From Arthrobacter gengyunqii (GTDB taxonomy: Bacteria; Actinomycetota; Actinomycetes; Actinomycetales; Micrococcaceae): DNA of 64,000 nt. Position 1 is the stretch's first letter. Each line of letters opens with the position of its first letter. The notes under the pieces were generated by a model. It worked only from the letters and a program-made list of their open reading frames with translations. It did not search any database and was not told the DNA's origin. This document shows positions 17,839 through 26,522 of this stretch, piece after piece. The stretch lies in NCBI RefSeq assembly GCF_023022985.1, contig NZ_CP095461.1, positions 3,348,001 to 3,412,000 of the forward strand. Reading direction: 5' to 3'. The position numbers were made by a program, and so were the translations under genes.

Positions 17839-18459
17839 CTAGTGCCCAAGGCGCGGGCCCATGACGGCGGTTCCGAAGGGGATTGGCCGCAGGCGCAGGT
17901 GGAACGTGCCGTTGTTCAAGGTTTCCGATTCAAGGACCCGGAAACCCGAAGGAACAGTCCCCTCGTCGAAGAGACGCTTTCCCGCCCCCACCACCACGGG
18001 AAAGATGAGCAACCGGAATTCGTCCACCATTCCGGCGTCGTGCAGTGACCTGGCCAGCTGGTGACTGCCGTGAACCTGGATTTCACCCCGCCCCGCCCTC
18101 AACGTCTCGATGGCTTCCAACGGATCCCCCGTCAGCACGTGCGTGTTGTGCCAGGTCGGGTCAGCTTCGGTGGAGGAAACGAGATACTTCGGAAGGTGAT
18201 TGAGGGCGTAGGCGACGGCGTCATCCCGATCAGGTGCCGGCTCCCAAAAGGGCCGCAACATGTCATAGGTGGACCGGCCGAAGAGCAGCGAGTCCGCCCT
18301 TGCAAACCAGCTGGTGACAATCTGCCCAATGCCGGCATCGTCCGCAAGAGGCGCCAGCCAGCCACCGCGTTCAAAGTGTCCCGACCGGTCCTCGTCGGCG
18401 GACCCAGGTCCCTGCATCACACCGTCCAAGCTGACGAAGACGTTGACAGAGAGTGTCAT
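17839..18459 (-). CDS. Dihydrofolate-reductase-like (RibD C-terminal domain) protein
   Basis: A 206-residue protein of the RibD-C/DHFR-like fold. It begins with VFVSLDGVMQGPG, has LLFGRSTYDML near residue 60, a central GEIQVHGSHQLARSLHDAGMVDEFRLLIFPVVVGAGKRLF stretch, and a final strand FHLRL. Such stand-alone proteins are NADPH-dependent reductases of unknown substrate, common in soil actinobacteria. The gene lies 66 nt after the IclR start on the same strand, but no operon is clear. Confidence 0.88.
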   Translation of the reverse strand: MTLSVNVFVSLDGVMQGPGSADEDRSGHFERGGWLAPLADDAGIGQIVTSWFARADSLLFGRSTYDMLRPFWEPAPDRDDAVAYALNHLPKYLVSSTEADPTWHNTHVLTGDPLEAIETLRAGRGEIQVHGSHQLARSLHDAGMVDEFRLLIFPVVVGAGKRLFDEGTVPSGFRVLESETLNNGTFHLRLRPIPFGTAVMGPRLGH

Positions 18460-18526
18460 GCAGGCAAATTTACGCCGATGGAGGGCCCGCCGATATTGTC
18501 AGGGGCCTTTTGCCGCTCCCGGAACC

Positions 18527-19075
18527 CTAGGCCCAGATATGTGGAGCAGGTCGACGGGTGCTGGGCAGCGCCCCGTCGGCCCGCCACTGCCGAACCCATT
18601 CAGGCAAGACCAGGTCCGAGGGAGGCAGGACCCCCGCGGCTTTGAAGATGTCTTCATTACTGACCGGGCCCTTCTTGGACACGAAGCGCGCGGCGATGTA
18701 CGCACGGGCGTAGATTTCGCCGTCGGCCACCATCCGCTGCTCGATGTAGCTGGCGCGGTCATCGAACCCGATGACCTTGGTTTCGATCGTGTACCGCTGG
18801 CCCAGCTGCAGGGATTTGCGGAAACTGATTGTTTCATTGCCCACCACCGGGCTCCAGCCGTTGCGCCGCATGCTGTCCCAGAAACCGCTGCGGACCATGA
18901 GGTCGAAGCGGCCAAGGTCCATCAGCGAAAGGTACATCCCGTTGTTCAGGTGCATGGCGATGTCGATGTCGGTCGGGAGCACCCGCATCGGAAGCGAGGA
19001 CGAGTCAAAAAAGCCCAGTTTCGGGCGCCTGCGGGAACGGAACAGGACGAGGAGGGTGCGAAGGAGAAGGTGCAT
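18527..19075 (-). CDS. Hotdog-fold acyl-CoA thioesterase
   Basis: A 182-residue protein with a short hydrophobic N-terminus and the thioesterase signature TDIDIAMHLNNGMYLSLMDLGRFDLM near residues 35-60. The DxxxHxNN pattern is typical of 4-hydroxybenzoyl-CoA/THEM6-like thioesterases. It probably hydrolyses acyl-CoA or a related thioester. The gene is divergent from a DUF2945 gene. An operator-like palindrome TTACTGGTCAGTAA lies 11 nt upstream of its ATG. Confidence 0.83.
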   Translation of the reverse strand: MHLLLRTLLVLFRSRRRPKLGFFDSSSLPMRVLPTDIDIAMHLNNGMYLSLMDLGRFDLMVRSGFWDSMRRNGWSPVVGNETISFRKSLQLGQRYTIETKVIGFDDRASYIEQRMVADGEIYARAYIAARFVSKKGPVSNEDIFKAAGVLPPSDLVLPEWVRQWRADGALPSTRRPAPHIWA

Positions 19076-19085
19076 GAACGCTATA

Positions 19086-19099
19086 TTACTGGTCAGTAA
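19086..19099. promoter_or_regulatory. Operator-like palindrome TTACTGGTCAGTAA
   Basis: Arms TTACTG/CAGTAA are separated by GT. It lies between the divergent thioesterase and DUF2945 genes, directly upstream of the thioesterase start. It shares ACTGGTC with the catabolic-region motif and CAGTAASTTAG with the intergenic region at 13.8 kb, but matches neither fully. Confidence 0.42.
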
Positions 19100-19150
19100 C
19101 TTAGTGGGCTACCCGTTACAGCAAGTGGAGCCGCTGCTAGAACTGGGCTC

Positions 19151-19384
19151 ATGACTGATTCACCGGCTGCAGGGCCGCGCTACGCCGTTGGCGACCATGT
19201 TCGATGGAACTTCCAGGGATCAGATGTCTTGGGTATGGTCACTGAAATCCACACCGCTGACTTTGAGTTTATGGGCAGGGTGCGCGTCTGCTCCGAGGAT
19301 GAACCGCAGTACAAGGTCCGCAGCGACTCCTCGCAGCGCCACGCGGTGCACAAGGGCGCAGCCCTCCGTCCGGCGAAGGACTAA
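19151..19384 (+). CDS. DUF2945 (HVA1/Tudor-like) small protein
   Basis: A 77-residue soluble protein: YAVGDHVRWNFQGSDVLGMVTEIHTADFEFMGRVRVCSEDEPQYKVRSD, ending in AVHKGAALRPAKD. This is the pattern of the small DUF2945 beta-barrel family: a GDxVxW start, then G-x-V-T and QYxVRSD, ending in HKGxAL. Molecular function is not established. It is divergent from the thioesterase gene. No strong ribosome binding site is seen before ATG 19151, so a leaderless start is possible. Confidence 0.8.
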   Translation: MTDSPAAGPRYAVGDHVRWNFQGSDVLGMVTEIHTADFEFMGRVRVCSEDEPQYKVRSDSSQRHAVHKGAALRPAKD

Positions 19385-19516
19385 ACCCTGCGCCCGGCGG
19401 GTCCGGGTCTTCGTTACGGCCTGCAGGCTCAACACTCGCTTTTCAGTTGTCGCCCGGCAATACCCCGCCCGAACCAGGCTGTCCGTCAGCAAACAGGTAC
19501 ATCCCCCTTCCGTCAA

Positions 19517-19720
19517 TGCCGCCACAGCCAAGCCCACAGGAACCCGCCGCTTGCGCAGCAGGGTCAGAGCCGCACCAAAACCGAGCTCGGCAATGCACGA
19601 AAGCAGCACAACGTCGTCGTCCACCGGAACCGCCTCCGGCACCTGGACCCGGAACCCCTCCGGGCCCACGCGGTATCCGCTGCGCTCCTCCCACTTCGGT
19701 GACACACATGCTTGCGCAGC
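19517..19720 (-). pseudogene. DoxX-like gene remnant
   Basis: On the minus strand a clear 45-codon stretch (FRVQVPEAVP ... LLRKRRVPVG) aligns with residues 46-90 of the intact DoxX-like protein at 44202-44660 (FQAQVPDWVP ... LLRKRRVPAG), with one residue missing. Similarity extends to the DNA level. The family start and the C-terminal membrane segments are lost, and sequence after the match shifts frame. It abuts the left edge of the catabolic region and has the same orientation as the intact copy on the right edge. Confidence 0.68.
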
Positions 19721-19760
19721 CCTCGGCGGTTCAGTCCGGACGAAGAATGTGCAAGACTGC

Positions 19761-19775
19761 ACTGGTACGTACAGT
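19761..19775 (+). promoter_or_regulatory. Catabolic-region operator, site A
   Basis: ACTGGTACGTACAGT lies 38 nt before the monooxygenase start. It is one of five near-identical 15-mers in the 19-39 kb region. Its right half TACAGT and the overlapping TATAGT could be a -10 element, so repressor binding would block the promoter. Confidence 0.7.
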
Positions 19776-19813
19776 ATAGTTCTTTTATTACGTCACCCAC
19801 GAGAGGTATACCG

Positions 19814-21001
19814 ATGTCGACGACGACAACGACCGCCCCCACAGCAAGCGAGCTCATAGCCCGCGCGGAAAAGCTGGTCCCGCTGTTGCGGGAGCGCGCA
19901 TCCGCGGCCGAGAACGTCCGACGGCAGCCCGATGAGACCATCGAGGATTTCAGTTCAGCCGGATTCTTCACGGCGATGGTCCCCGCCGAACACGGTGGCT
20001 CTGCACTGGGCCTCAGCGAGTTCGCCGACCTCGTCCGTGTCCTCTCGCGGGGCGATGCCTCCGCCGGCTGGATCGCCGCATTCCTCATCTCGCACTCGAC
20101 CCTCCTCTACCGCTACGGCGTGGAGGCACAGGATGAGTTCTTCGCGGACAAGCCGTACGGACTCACCGTCGCAGCTGCGGGCCCACCCGGAGCCGCAACC
20201 CCGGTGGAGGGCGGGTATACCGTCTCCGGCACCTGGCGCTTCGGCTCCGGTGTTCTCCACGCCGAGTGGGCCGCGCTCAATGCAATGTCCCCCGATGGCC
20301 CTCTCAGCGTTGTGGTGCCCGTCAGTGAGACCGAGATCGTCGACACCTGGCACGTCCCCGGAATGAAGGCCACGGGCTCCAACGACATCAAGGTGGAGGG
20401 ACTCTTTGTTCCGCGCCATCGCGCGGTTTCCTTCCCCGTGTACTCGTCCGAGCACAACGAGGGTGCGGCCCTGACTGAATACCCGCTCATCGGCTACCCC
20501 ATGAACCGCACGCTCAACCTCATCCATTCCGCCGTCGCCATCGGCACCGCCGACGCCGCCCTTGAGCTCTTCGCGGACGGGATCGGCAAGCGGGTCCGGA
20601 TGCAGACCCGGCAGAAGCAGATCGACGAGCCGATCACCCGCCAGACCTACGGCAAGGCATGGGACCTCGTCCAGGTCGCGGGTCTCCAGCTGCACGACGC
20701 GCTTGCGCACACCGACCGGGTTTACGGCAGGGAATCGGCCGGTCCCGCAACGCTCGCAGATCGTGCCCGCATCAATCTGGGGCTGACTGGATCCGGTCAG
20801 AAAGCTTTCCAGGCCGTCGACCTCGTGGTGCGGGCAGCCGGTGCCTCCATCTTCCGCACCGGGGACCCCCTGGAACGGATCGTCCGGGACACGCAGGTTA
20901 TGCGCAATCACGCCGCCGTCGACTTCGAGACCATGGCATCGGTCGCAGGCGGCGCGCTGCTCGGCGTTGGTATCGGCGACTACGCCGAGCCCATGTTCTA
21001 A
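19814..21001 (+). CDS. HsaA/HpaB-like flavin-dependent monooxygenase, type I copy 1
   Basis: A 395-residue protein with an acyl-CoA dehydrogenase fold but with group D monooxygenase features: PLLRERA near the start, VLSRGDASAGWIAAFLISHS near residue 80, SGTWRFGSG, VPGMKATGSND and the C-terminal GASIFRTGDPLERIVRDTQVMRNHA. Relatives use FADH2 supplied by a separate reductase to hydroxylate phenols, polycycles or indoles. The ATG follows GAGAGG. It is followed 41 nt later by an NTF2-like gene. The same gene pair is repeated at 28730-30614, with a monooxygenase of identical length. Substrate unknown. Confidence 0.86.
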   Translation: MSTTTTTAPTASELIARAEKLVPLLRERASAAENVRRQPDETIEDFSSAGFFTAMVPAEHGGSALGLSEFADLVRVLSRGDASAGWIAAFLISHSTLLYRYGVEAQDEFFADKPYGLTVAAAGPPGAATPVEGGYTVSGTWRFGSGVLHAEWAALNAMSPDGPLSVVVPVSETEIVDTWHVPGMKATGSNDIKVEGLFVPRHRAVSFPVYSSEHNEGAALTEYPLIGYPMNRTLNLIHSAVAIGTADAALELFADGIGKRVRMQTRQKQIDEPITRQTYGKAWDLVQVAGLQLHDALAHTDRVYGRESAGPATLADRARINLGLTGSGQKAFQAVDLVVRAAGASIFRTGDPLERIVRDTQVMRNHAAVDFETMASVAGGALLGVGIGDYAEPMF

Positions 21002-21042
21002 GTCGCTCCGACTGCCCACCACCTACTGAAAAGGAAGACCGC

Positions 21043-21696
21043 ATGACCGACATTGCTGCACTTGAACGCCGGATTTCCCGCACCGAGGCCTACATCGAGA
21101 TCTCGAACATCATGGGAAGGATTGAGTTCCTCCACTCCGCCTATGCAAACGAACCGATTGTGCCGTACTTCAGCACCCGGCCCGACACCGTAATCGAACT
21201 CCCGTTCGGCCGCTACACCGGTTCCGACGCCGCGCAGCGCTGCTTCGTCGGCGCTCTCGACGAAGGCCTGCCGCCGCGCGATCTCAGCGGTGAGTACGTT
21301 GAGCACCTCCTGTCCACGCCCGTCATCGAGGTTGCCGATGACCTCGAAACGGCGAAGGCCGCCTGGATCACGCCGGGCGCCGAGGCGCACCACCTCGGAT
21401 GGGTCGAGGGCAATCCCCTGCACGGGTTCTGGTACTGGGGCCGTTACCACCTGGTCTTCCGCAAGGAGGAGGGCGCCTGGAAGATCTGGAAGTACCGGAA
21501 CTCCCTCACGTTTGTTGCCGACTACTACAAGAGCTTCACGGACGGCAGCCTCCCCCGTCCCCCCGCCCCGATCGGCAACGGTGGACCGGACAGCGCTCCG
21601 CGATTCCAGGTCGAGTACACCCCGTCGTGGGATCCCAAGGAACTCGTGCACGCGCCCGAGCCCTATGCCACGTTCGTCGATGAGGACGAGTTCTAA
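21043..21696 (+). CDS. NTF2/SnoaL-like protein, copy 1
   Basis: A 217-residue protein with an NTF2-like domain: N-terminal helix, MGRIEFLHSAYANE, then the strand block AAWITPGAEAHHLGWVEGNPLHGFWYWGRYHLVFRKEEGAWKIWKYRNSLTF. The proline-rich C-terminal part is outside the fold. Such proteins act as small isomerases, lyases or dehydratases, or as partners of oxygenases. It is clearly paralogous to the protein at 28730, and both follow a type I monooxygenase gene. AAGGAAG precedes the ATG. Function is inferred only from fold and context. Confidence 0.8.
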   Translation: MTDIAALERRISRTEAYIEISNIMGRIEFLHSAYANEPIVPYFSTRPDTVIELPFGRYTGSDAAQRCFVGALDEGLPPRDLSGEYVEHLLSTPVIEVADDLETAKAAWITPGAEAHHLGWVEGNPLHGFWYWGRYHLVFRKEEGAWKIWKYRNSLTFVADYYKSFTDGSLPRPPAPIGNGGPDSAPRFQVEYTPSWDPKELVHAPEPYATFVDEDEF

Positions 21697-21723
21697 GCAC
21701 TCAGGAACAAAGCACGCAGGGAC

Positions 21724-21768
21724 AACGGAAAGCGGCCGGGTGATCGAATCACCCGGCCGCTTTCCGTT
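21724..21768. terminator. Bidirectional terminator
   Basis: Perfect 21-bp arms with a 3-nt loop lie between two convergent genes; the arms begin AACGGAAAGCGGCCGGG and the loop is CGA. The stem starts and ends in A/T-rich sequence, so it can stop transcription from both sides. Confidence 0.85.
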
Positions 21769-21775
21769 CTGCCGA

Positions 21776-22996
21776 TCAGCTAAGGCGTTCCAGCACGATC
21801 GCCATTCCCTGCCCGCCGCCCACGCACAGCGTGGCCATGCCAAGCGTCTTGTCCTCGGTCGACAGCCCGTTGATCAGTGTGCCGATGAGGCGGGTGCCTG
21901 TCGCACCGAACGGATGCCCGATGGCAATTGCCCCGCCGTGCGTGTTGAGCTGACGGTCCACATCAATCCCGAGCTCCCGTGCGGAAGCCACAACCTGGAC
22001 GGCGAATGCCTCGTTTATTTCGATGAGGTCGAGGTCAGGGATAGTCAGGCCGGCCCGACGCAGCGCCCGCCGCGACGATTCCACGGGCCCGAGCCCCATG
22101 ATCTCCGGCGACAGACCCGAGACAGCGGTCGAGACGATGCGCGCCAGTGGCTGCAGACCGTGCACCTTCGCGTACCGTCCGGAGACGACCACTGCGGCGG
22201 ATGCACCGTCGTTCAGCGGACAGGCGTTGCCTGCCGTGACCGTTCCGACGGGCGAGAACACGGGCTTGAGTTCGGCCAGTGCCTCCGCCGTGGTCCCCGG
22301 GCGGAGCGAATCGTCCTGGTCGAAGACCGATCCGTCCGGCCGTACCACGGGCACGATTTCACGCGCCAGGTAGCCGCTGGCCTGCGCTTCGGCCGCCAGA
22401 CGCTGCGAGCGCGCGGCAAAGGCGTCCTGTTCCGCGCGGCTGACTCCGGTCAGCCGCGCCACGTACTCCGCCGTGTGGCCCATTTGGATATAGGCGTCGG
22501 GCATTGCACCCTCGGCACGTGGGTCATGCCACGGCTCCCCCGACAGCATCGCCTGCGCGGTGCGTTCGGCGGCGGCGTCGAACGCGGCGTTGCCGGCCCC
22601 GGCCGGCGGGGCGGCGTGTGATGTCGACTCGGTGCCTCCGACGAGGAACGCGTCTCCCTCACCGGCCTTGATGGCGTGGAAGGCCATCCGGGTGGTTTGG
22701 ATCGAGGAGGCACAGAAGCGGTTCACAGTGGTGCCCGGCAGCGTGTCGTAGTTGAGCAGCGTCGCCACGACGCGGGCCATGTTGAAACCCTGCTCACCGT
22801 CAGGGGCCGCCGTGCCGAGCATCAGGTCGTCGACGTCGTCGATGGACAATCCTGGTACACGGTCGATGACGCCGGCGAAGACCTGGCGGGCCAGTTCATC
22901 GCCGCGCACATCTGCGAGGCCGCCCTTACGGGCGCGTCCGATGGCTGTACGGGCAACGGAGACAATGACGGCGTCATTGTCGGTGAGCATGGTCAT
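21776..22996 (-). CDS. Thiolase (acetyl-CoA acetyltransferase family)
   Basis: A 406-residue degradative thiolase. The acyl-accepting cysteine is C95 in NRFCASS, the histidine lies in GGAIAIGHPFGATG and the second cysteine in LCVGGGQGMA. It cleaves 3-ketoacyl-CoA with CoA. It is last in a tightly packed operon: its ATG overlaps the stop of the FAD monooxygenase as ATGA. With acetoacetyl-CoA synthetase two genes upstream, acetoacetyl-CoA is the most likely substrate, giving two acetyl-CoA. Confidence 0.92.
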   Translation of the reverse strand: MTMLTDNDAVIVSVARTAIGRARKGGLADVRGDELARQVFAGVIDRVPGLSIDDVDDLMLGTAAPDGEQGFNMARVVATLLNYDTLPGTTVNRFCASSIQTTRMAFHAIKAGEGDAFLVGGTESTSHAAPPAGAGNAAFDAAAERTAQAMLSGEPWHDPRAEGAMPDAYIQMGHTAEYVARLTGVSRAEQDAFAARSQRLAAEAQASGYLAREIVPVVRPDGSVFDQDDSLRPGTTAEALAELKPVFSPVGTVTAGNACPLNDGASAAVVVSGRYAKVHGLQPLARIVSTAVSGLSPEIMGLGPVESSRRALRRAGLTIPDLDLIEINEAFAVQVVASARELGIDVDRQLNTHGGAIAIGHPFGATGTRLIGTLINGLSTEDKTLGMATLCVGGGQGMAIVLERLS

Positions 22997-24570
22997 GCGG
23001 ATTCCCCCAGCTGGGTTGTTTCAAGGGCGGCCATGAGGTTAATGGCGTCGTCGACGGTCTTTGCGGAGGCGAACCCGTGGAAATCCGGACGGTAGATGAC
23101 GGCCACCGCCGAGTCGAAGACCTCCCCGTACCGACCGTCGACGTCGCTGCCGCTGTGGCGGTTGCGGGCCGCGGTATCGGCGGGCATGACCTCGATGACC
23201 TTGCAGGGGAATCCGGCGGGCCTGGCCGCGCGGATACGCTCCGCATCGTCCTCGCTCACCACGCGCCCGTCGACGAAGGCCACGAACTCACCCCAGGTAA
23301 TCCGGTCTGCGGCCGTCTCGCTGCCGTCGAGGCCGCGCAGCCGTCCCTGCACGCCGATTCGGCCGGCGACCGGATCGGACCCGGGCGCACCTCCGGGGAA
23401 GAAGCCCGGACCGAGGATCTCCGGGGGCATGGGAGGAAGGGCATTCCACGGGAACGGCCCGGCGCTGAGGAAGTGGGTGTCGCGCTCGGCGACCTTGGCG
23501 GGGTCGGTCTCGCAGATCATCCGCCCAAGTTCCAGCGACATCATCAGCGCATGCTGGACGTGTGCACCCCGCTCGCTCCCGTAAGTGTCGAGCAGGCCAA
23601 GCGGCGTGACTCCGCTCAGCACGTGGTCAATCTTCCACACGAGGTTCGCAGCATCCCGGACACCCGACACCATGCCGCGGCCGAAGAAGGGCGGCATCTG
23701 GTGCGCGGCATCGCCGGCGACGAAGACGCGCCCGCGGCTCCATTCGGTGACGCACCGCGCGTGGAACGTGTACATCGCCAGGCGCTCAAGATCCGCGTTC
23801 CCGGGGTTTACCCCCCAAGGCTCGACGAGTTCCCAGGCGTTGCCGGTGCTTGTGAATGCCGCAGCGTCCTCCCCCGGCATCAGCATGAATTCGAAGCGGC
23901 GGCGGCCCGGACCGCCTGAGACAACAGACGTGGGACGCAGCGGGTCGCAGATCTGGCCGTTCTCGGGTGTCCAAGCACGCTCGGCCATCTGGAGATCCAT
24001 CACCAGCCAGTCCGAGCTGAAGTCCAGATCAGTCATTGTCAGCCCGGCGAGTTCCCGCACGGCTGAGTTGGCGCCGTCGCATCCCACCACGAATGTTGCC
24101 CGGACCGTGGTCTTGCCGTCAGGTCCGTCAATGAACGCCGACACCCCCTCAGCGTCCTGGTCAAACCCGGTCAGAGCGGTCCCCCAGCGAATCTCGAGCC
24201 CTTCGGCCGCCTCCTGGTGCCTGCGCAGCGCGGCTTCGAGGTCCGGCTGGGCGAACATCGTGGATTCCGGCCAGCCCTGAGGCCCGTCAAGGGGTGCGGG
24301 GAAGGTCAGCAGCAGCTTCCGATCGGCAGTCAGCCAGTCATAGCTCAGGGCAGGCTCACTGAAGGTGGCCTGCTCCTCGGCGTCCAGGCCCACTCCGGCC
24401 AGGAAGCGGTTTACATCCGGATCGTAGTGGACGGCCCGGGGCAGAGAATACGGCTCGCGGTGCTGCTCAACGGCCAGCACCCGGTACCCGCGCTGTGCAA
24501 GGTAGAGCGAGGTCAGTTGCCCAACCACACCCTGCCCCACCACAAGCACATCGACATCGTTGTCGCTCAT
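22993..24570 (-). CDS. FAD-dependent aromatic monooxygenase (MhpA/PheA-like)
   Basis: A 525-residue group A flavoprotein hydroxylase. It has the N-terminal dinucleotide motif VVGQGVVGQLTSLYLAQRGY, the middle DG motif VVGCDGANSAVRELAG and the second FAD motif VFVAGDAAHQMPPFFGRGM. The C-terminal 120 residues form the thioredoxin-like tail seen in MhpA/PheA members. It should hydroxylate a phenolic ring using NAD(P)H and O2. It is ATGA-coupled both to acetoacetyl-CoA synthetase upstream and thiolase downstream, tying it to the same pathway. Confidence 0.9.
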   Translation of the reverse strand: MSDNDVDVLVVGQGVVGQLTSLYLAQRGYRVLAVEQHREPYSLPRAVHYDPDVNRFLAGVGLDAEEQATFSEPALSYDWLTADRKLLLTFPAPLDGPQGWPESTMFAQPDLEAALRRHQEAAEGLEIRWGTALTGFDQDAEGVSAFIDGPDGKTTVRATFVVGCDGANSAVRELAGLTMTDLDFSSDWLVMDLQMAERAWTPENGQICDPLRPTSVVSGGPGRRRFEFMLMPGEDAAAFTSTGNAWELVEPWGVNPGNADLERLAMYTFHARCVTEWSRGRVFVAGDAAHQMPPFFGRGMVSGVRDAANLVWKIDHVLSGVTPLGLLDTYGSERGAHVQHALMMSLELGRMICETDPAKVAERDTHFLSAGPFPWNALPPMPPEILGPGFFPGGAPGSDPVAGRIGVQGRLRGLDGSETAADRITWGEFVAFVDGRVVSEDDAERIRAARPAGFPCKVIEVMPADTAARNRHSGSDVDGRYGEVFDSAVAVIYRPDFHGFASAKTVDDAINLMAALETTQLGESA

Positions 24571-26522
24571 TTGGCTTTGATTCCATTCTCTTCGTTGAAC
24601 ACCCGGGCCCGCTGGACGAACCAGTCGACCGTCTCCGGGTTCTGCAGCGATCCGCGGTTGACCGCCTTGGCCTGGTCATGCCCCAGGAACACCTTTTTCA
24701 GGGGCACCTCGATCCGCTTACCGGAGTACGTGACGGGGATGCCCGGCGCAGCTTCGATTGCGTCGGGAACGTGCCGCGCCGTCGCCCGGGAACGGATGGC
24801 GGTACGGATCCGCGCCACCAGGTCGTCGCTGAGTTCGACGCCGTCGGCCAGTTCGACGAACAGCGGCATCCAGTACCGCCCGCCCGGCATTTCGATCCCC
24901 AGAACGACGCCGTTGTGCACCTCGTCCAGGGTCTGCAGCGCGGCATAGATCTCCGCGCTGCCCAGCCGCACGCCGTCGCGGTTGAGCGTCGCGTCGGATC
25001 TTCCATGCACCACCACGCCCCCGCGCGGGGTGCGGCTGATCCAGTCGCCGTGCGTCCAGACGGCGGGATCGGCCTCGAAGTACGCTGCGCGGTACTTGGC
25101 GCCATCCTCATCACCCCAGAAGCGGACGGGCATCGACGGCATCGGCCCGGTCAGCACGAGCTCGCCCACTTCGTCGTCGGCCGCCTCCCGGCCGTCCTCG
25201 GCGCGGACCTGGACGGGAGTTCCTAGCGTCGGACCCTGCAGTTCGCCGAGGTGCACGCGCTGCCAGGGGTTGCCTCCGATGAAACCGCTGCAGATATCGG
25301 TGCCGCCGGAATCACTCGAGAGATGAACATCGGCCTTGACCGCCGCGTGGACCCAGCGCCAGGTCGAGGGGGCGAGAACCGATCCCGTTGACATGATCGT
25401 GTCCAGGCCGGAGAGGTCGTATCGGTCCCCCGGACGCAGACCGGACTTCTCCACCAGGGCAAGATATGCAGCGCCGGTCGCGAGCATCGTCGCCTGCGTC
25501 TCCGCGACGAGGGCGAACTGTCGGTCAGCATCCGGCCACATGGACGCACCGGGGAAGGTAACCACTGACGCCCCGACGCTGAGCGTGTTCGGAAGGGTGT
25601 TCCACACCATCCAGGAGGTGTTCGCTGCGGTGAAGTAGCGATCGCCCGGACCGAGGTCGAACTGCAGCCCGATTCCCTTGGCGGATTCGAGCAGCATTCC
25701 GCCGTGTCCGTGCACGATTCCCTTCGGGACGCCGGTGGTTCCGGAGGAGAAGAGAACCCACAAGGGGTGGTCGAACGGGAGACGCCGGTAGTCCGCAGGT
25801 GCAGACGGCAAGGCATCGAGGTCGTCGAGGTACACGACGTCGGTCACCGTGGGCAGCGCGGAACCGACCGAGTCCACCAGAGGCCGGGAGTCGACCGCAC
25901 GGCCCTTGAACGTGTAACCGGAGAAACCCAGCAGCACGCGGGGCTCCAGGGGCGCCAGCCTGTCGACGATGGCAGGTTTGGCGAAGTCGGGGGAGCACAC
26001 CGACCAGATGGCGCCGAGGGATGCGGCCGCGAGCATCGCAGCGATCGCCTCGGGGATGTTCGGAAAGACACCCGCGACGACGTCGCCCTGCCCGACGCCG
26101 AGGCCGCGCAGGCGGGCGGCGAGGGCGGCGACACGATCACGCAGGCCGGCCCAGGTCCACTCGCTGCGCCCGTCCTCGGACAATCCGACGATCGCTACCT
26201 CGTCCGGCCGTGCATCCGCATGCCGCAGGACGTTCTCGGCATAGTTCAGCCGGGCCTCCGGGTACCAGACCGCACCGGGCATGCGGCGCTCCGAAAGGGC
26301 AGGTCCCACCAGCCCGTCACCAACCAGGCCCGCATGCTCACGTACGAGATCCCAGAAGGCCCCGGGCTCCTCGACCGACCACCGCCAGAAGGCAGGGTAG
26401 TCATCGAGGAGCACGCCGTGGCGTTCGAGGGCCAGCTCACGGAGGGCCCACAGTTGCGTGTTCCGGATGCTTTCCTCGGTGGGCGCCCAGGTGACTTCGG
26501 GCGCCTCAGACGTCTGAGTCAC
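24567..26522 (-). CDS. Acetoacetyl-CoA synthetase
   Basis: A 651-residue acyl-adenylating enzyme, the usual length for acetoacetyl-CoA synthetases. It has the phosphate loop FSSGTTGVPKGIVHGHGG, a DTIMSTGSVL segment and the C-terminal catalytic lysine region TYSGKRIEVPLKK. An N-terminal WAPTEESI...FWRWSVEEPGAFWDLV segment is typical of this subgroup. It converts acetoacetate, CoA and ATP to acetoacetyl-CoA. It sits between an FAH-family hydrolase, which can release acetoacetate, and a thiolase, overlapping each neighbour by 4 nt. Confidence 0.9.
   Translation of the reverse strand: MTQTSEAPEVTWAPTEESIRNTQLWALRELALERHGVLLDDYPAFWRWSVEEPGAFWDLVREHAGLVGDGLVGPALSERRMPGAVWYPEARLNYAENVLRHADARPDEVAIVGLSEDGRSEWTWAGLRDRVAALAARLRGLGVGQGDVVAGVFPNIPEAIAAMLAAASLGAIWSVCSPDFAKPAIVDRLAPLEPRVLLGFSGYTFKGRAVDSRPLVDSVGSALPTVTDVVYLDDLDALPSAPADYRRLPFDHPLWVLFSSGTTGVPKGIVHGHGGMLLESAKGIGLQFDLGPGDRYFTAANTSWMVWNTLPNTLSVGASVVTFPGASMWPDADRQFALVAETQATMLATGAAYLALVEKSGLRPGDRYDLSGLDTIMSTGSVLAPSTWRWVHAAVKADVHLSSDSGGTDICSGFIGGNPWQRVHLGELQGPTLGTPVQVRAEDGREAADDEVGELVLTGPMPSMPVRFWGDEDGAKYRAAYFEADPAVWTHGDWISRTPRGGVVVHGRSDATLNRDGVRLGSAEIYAALQTLDEVHNGVVLGIEMPGGRYWMPLFVELADGVELSDDLVARIRTAIRSRATARHVPDAIEAAPGIPVTYSGKRIEVPLKKVFLGHDQAKAVNRGSLQNPETVDWFVQRARVFNEENGIKAK

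Noticed and set aside
17842..18048. GTG frame after GGAGGGG on the plus strand
   Set aside because: The start signal looks good, but the frame is antisense to the RibD-like gene, has shadow-type composition and ends without a domain.
19220..19762. 180-codon minus-strand frame as a functional gene
   Set aside because: Only the 45-codon DoxX-like part has homology; the C-terminal half is antisense to the DUF2945 gene and the N-terminal half overlaps the operator, so it is treated as a remnant.
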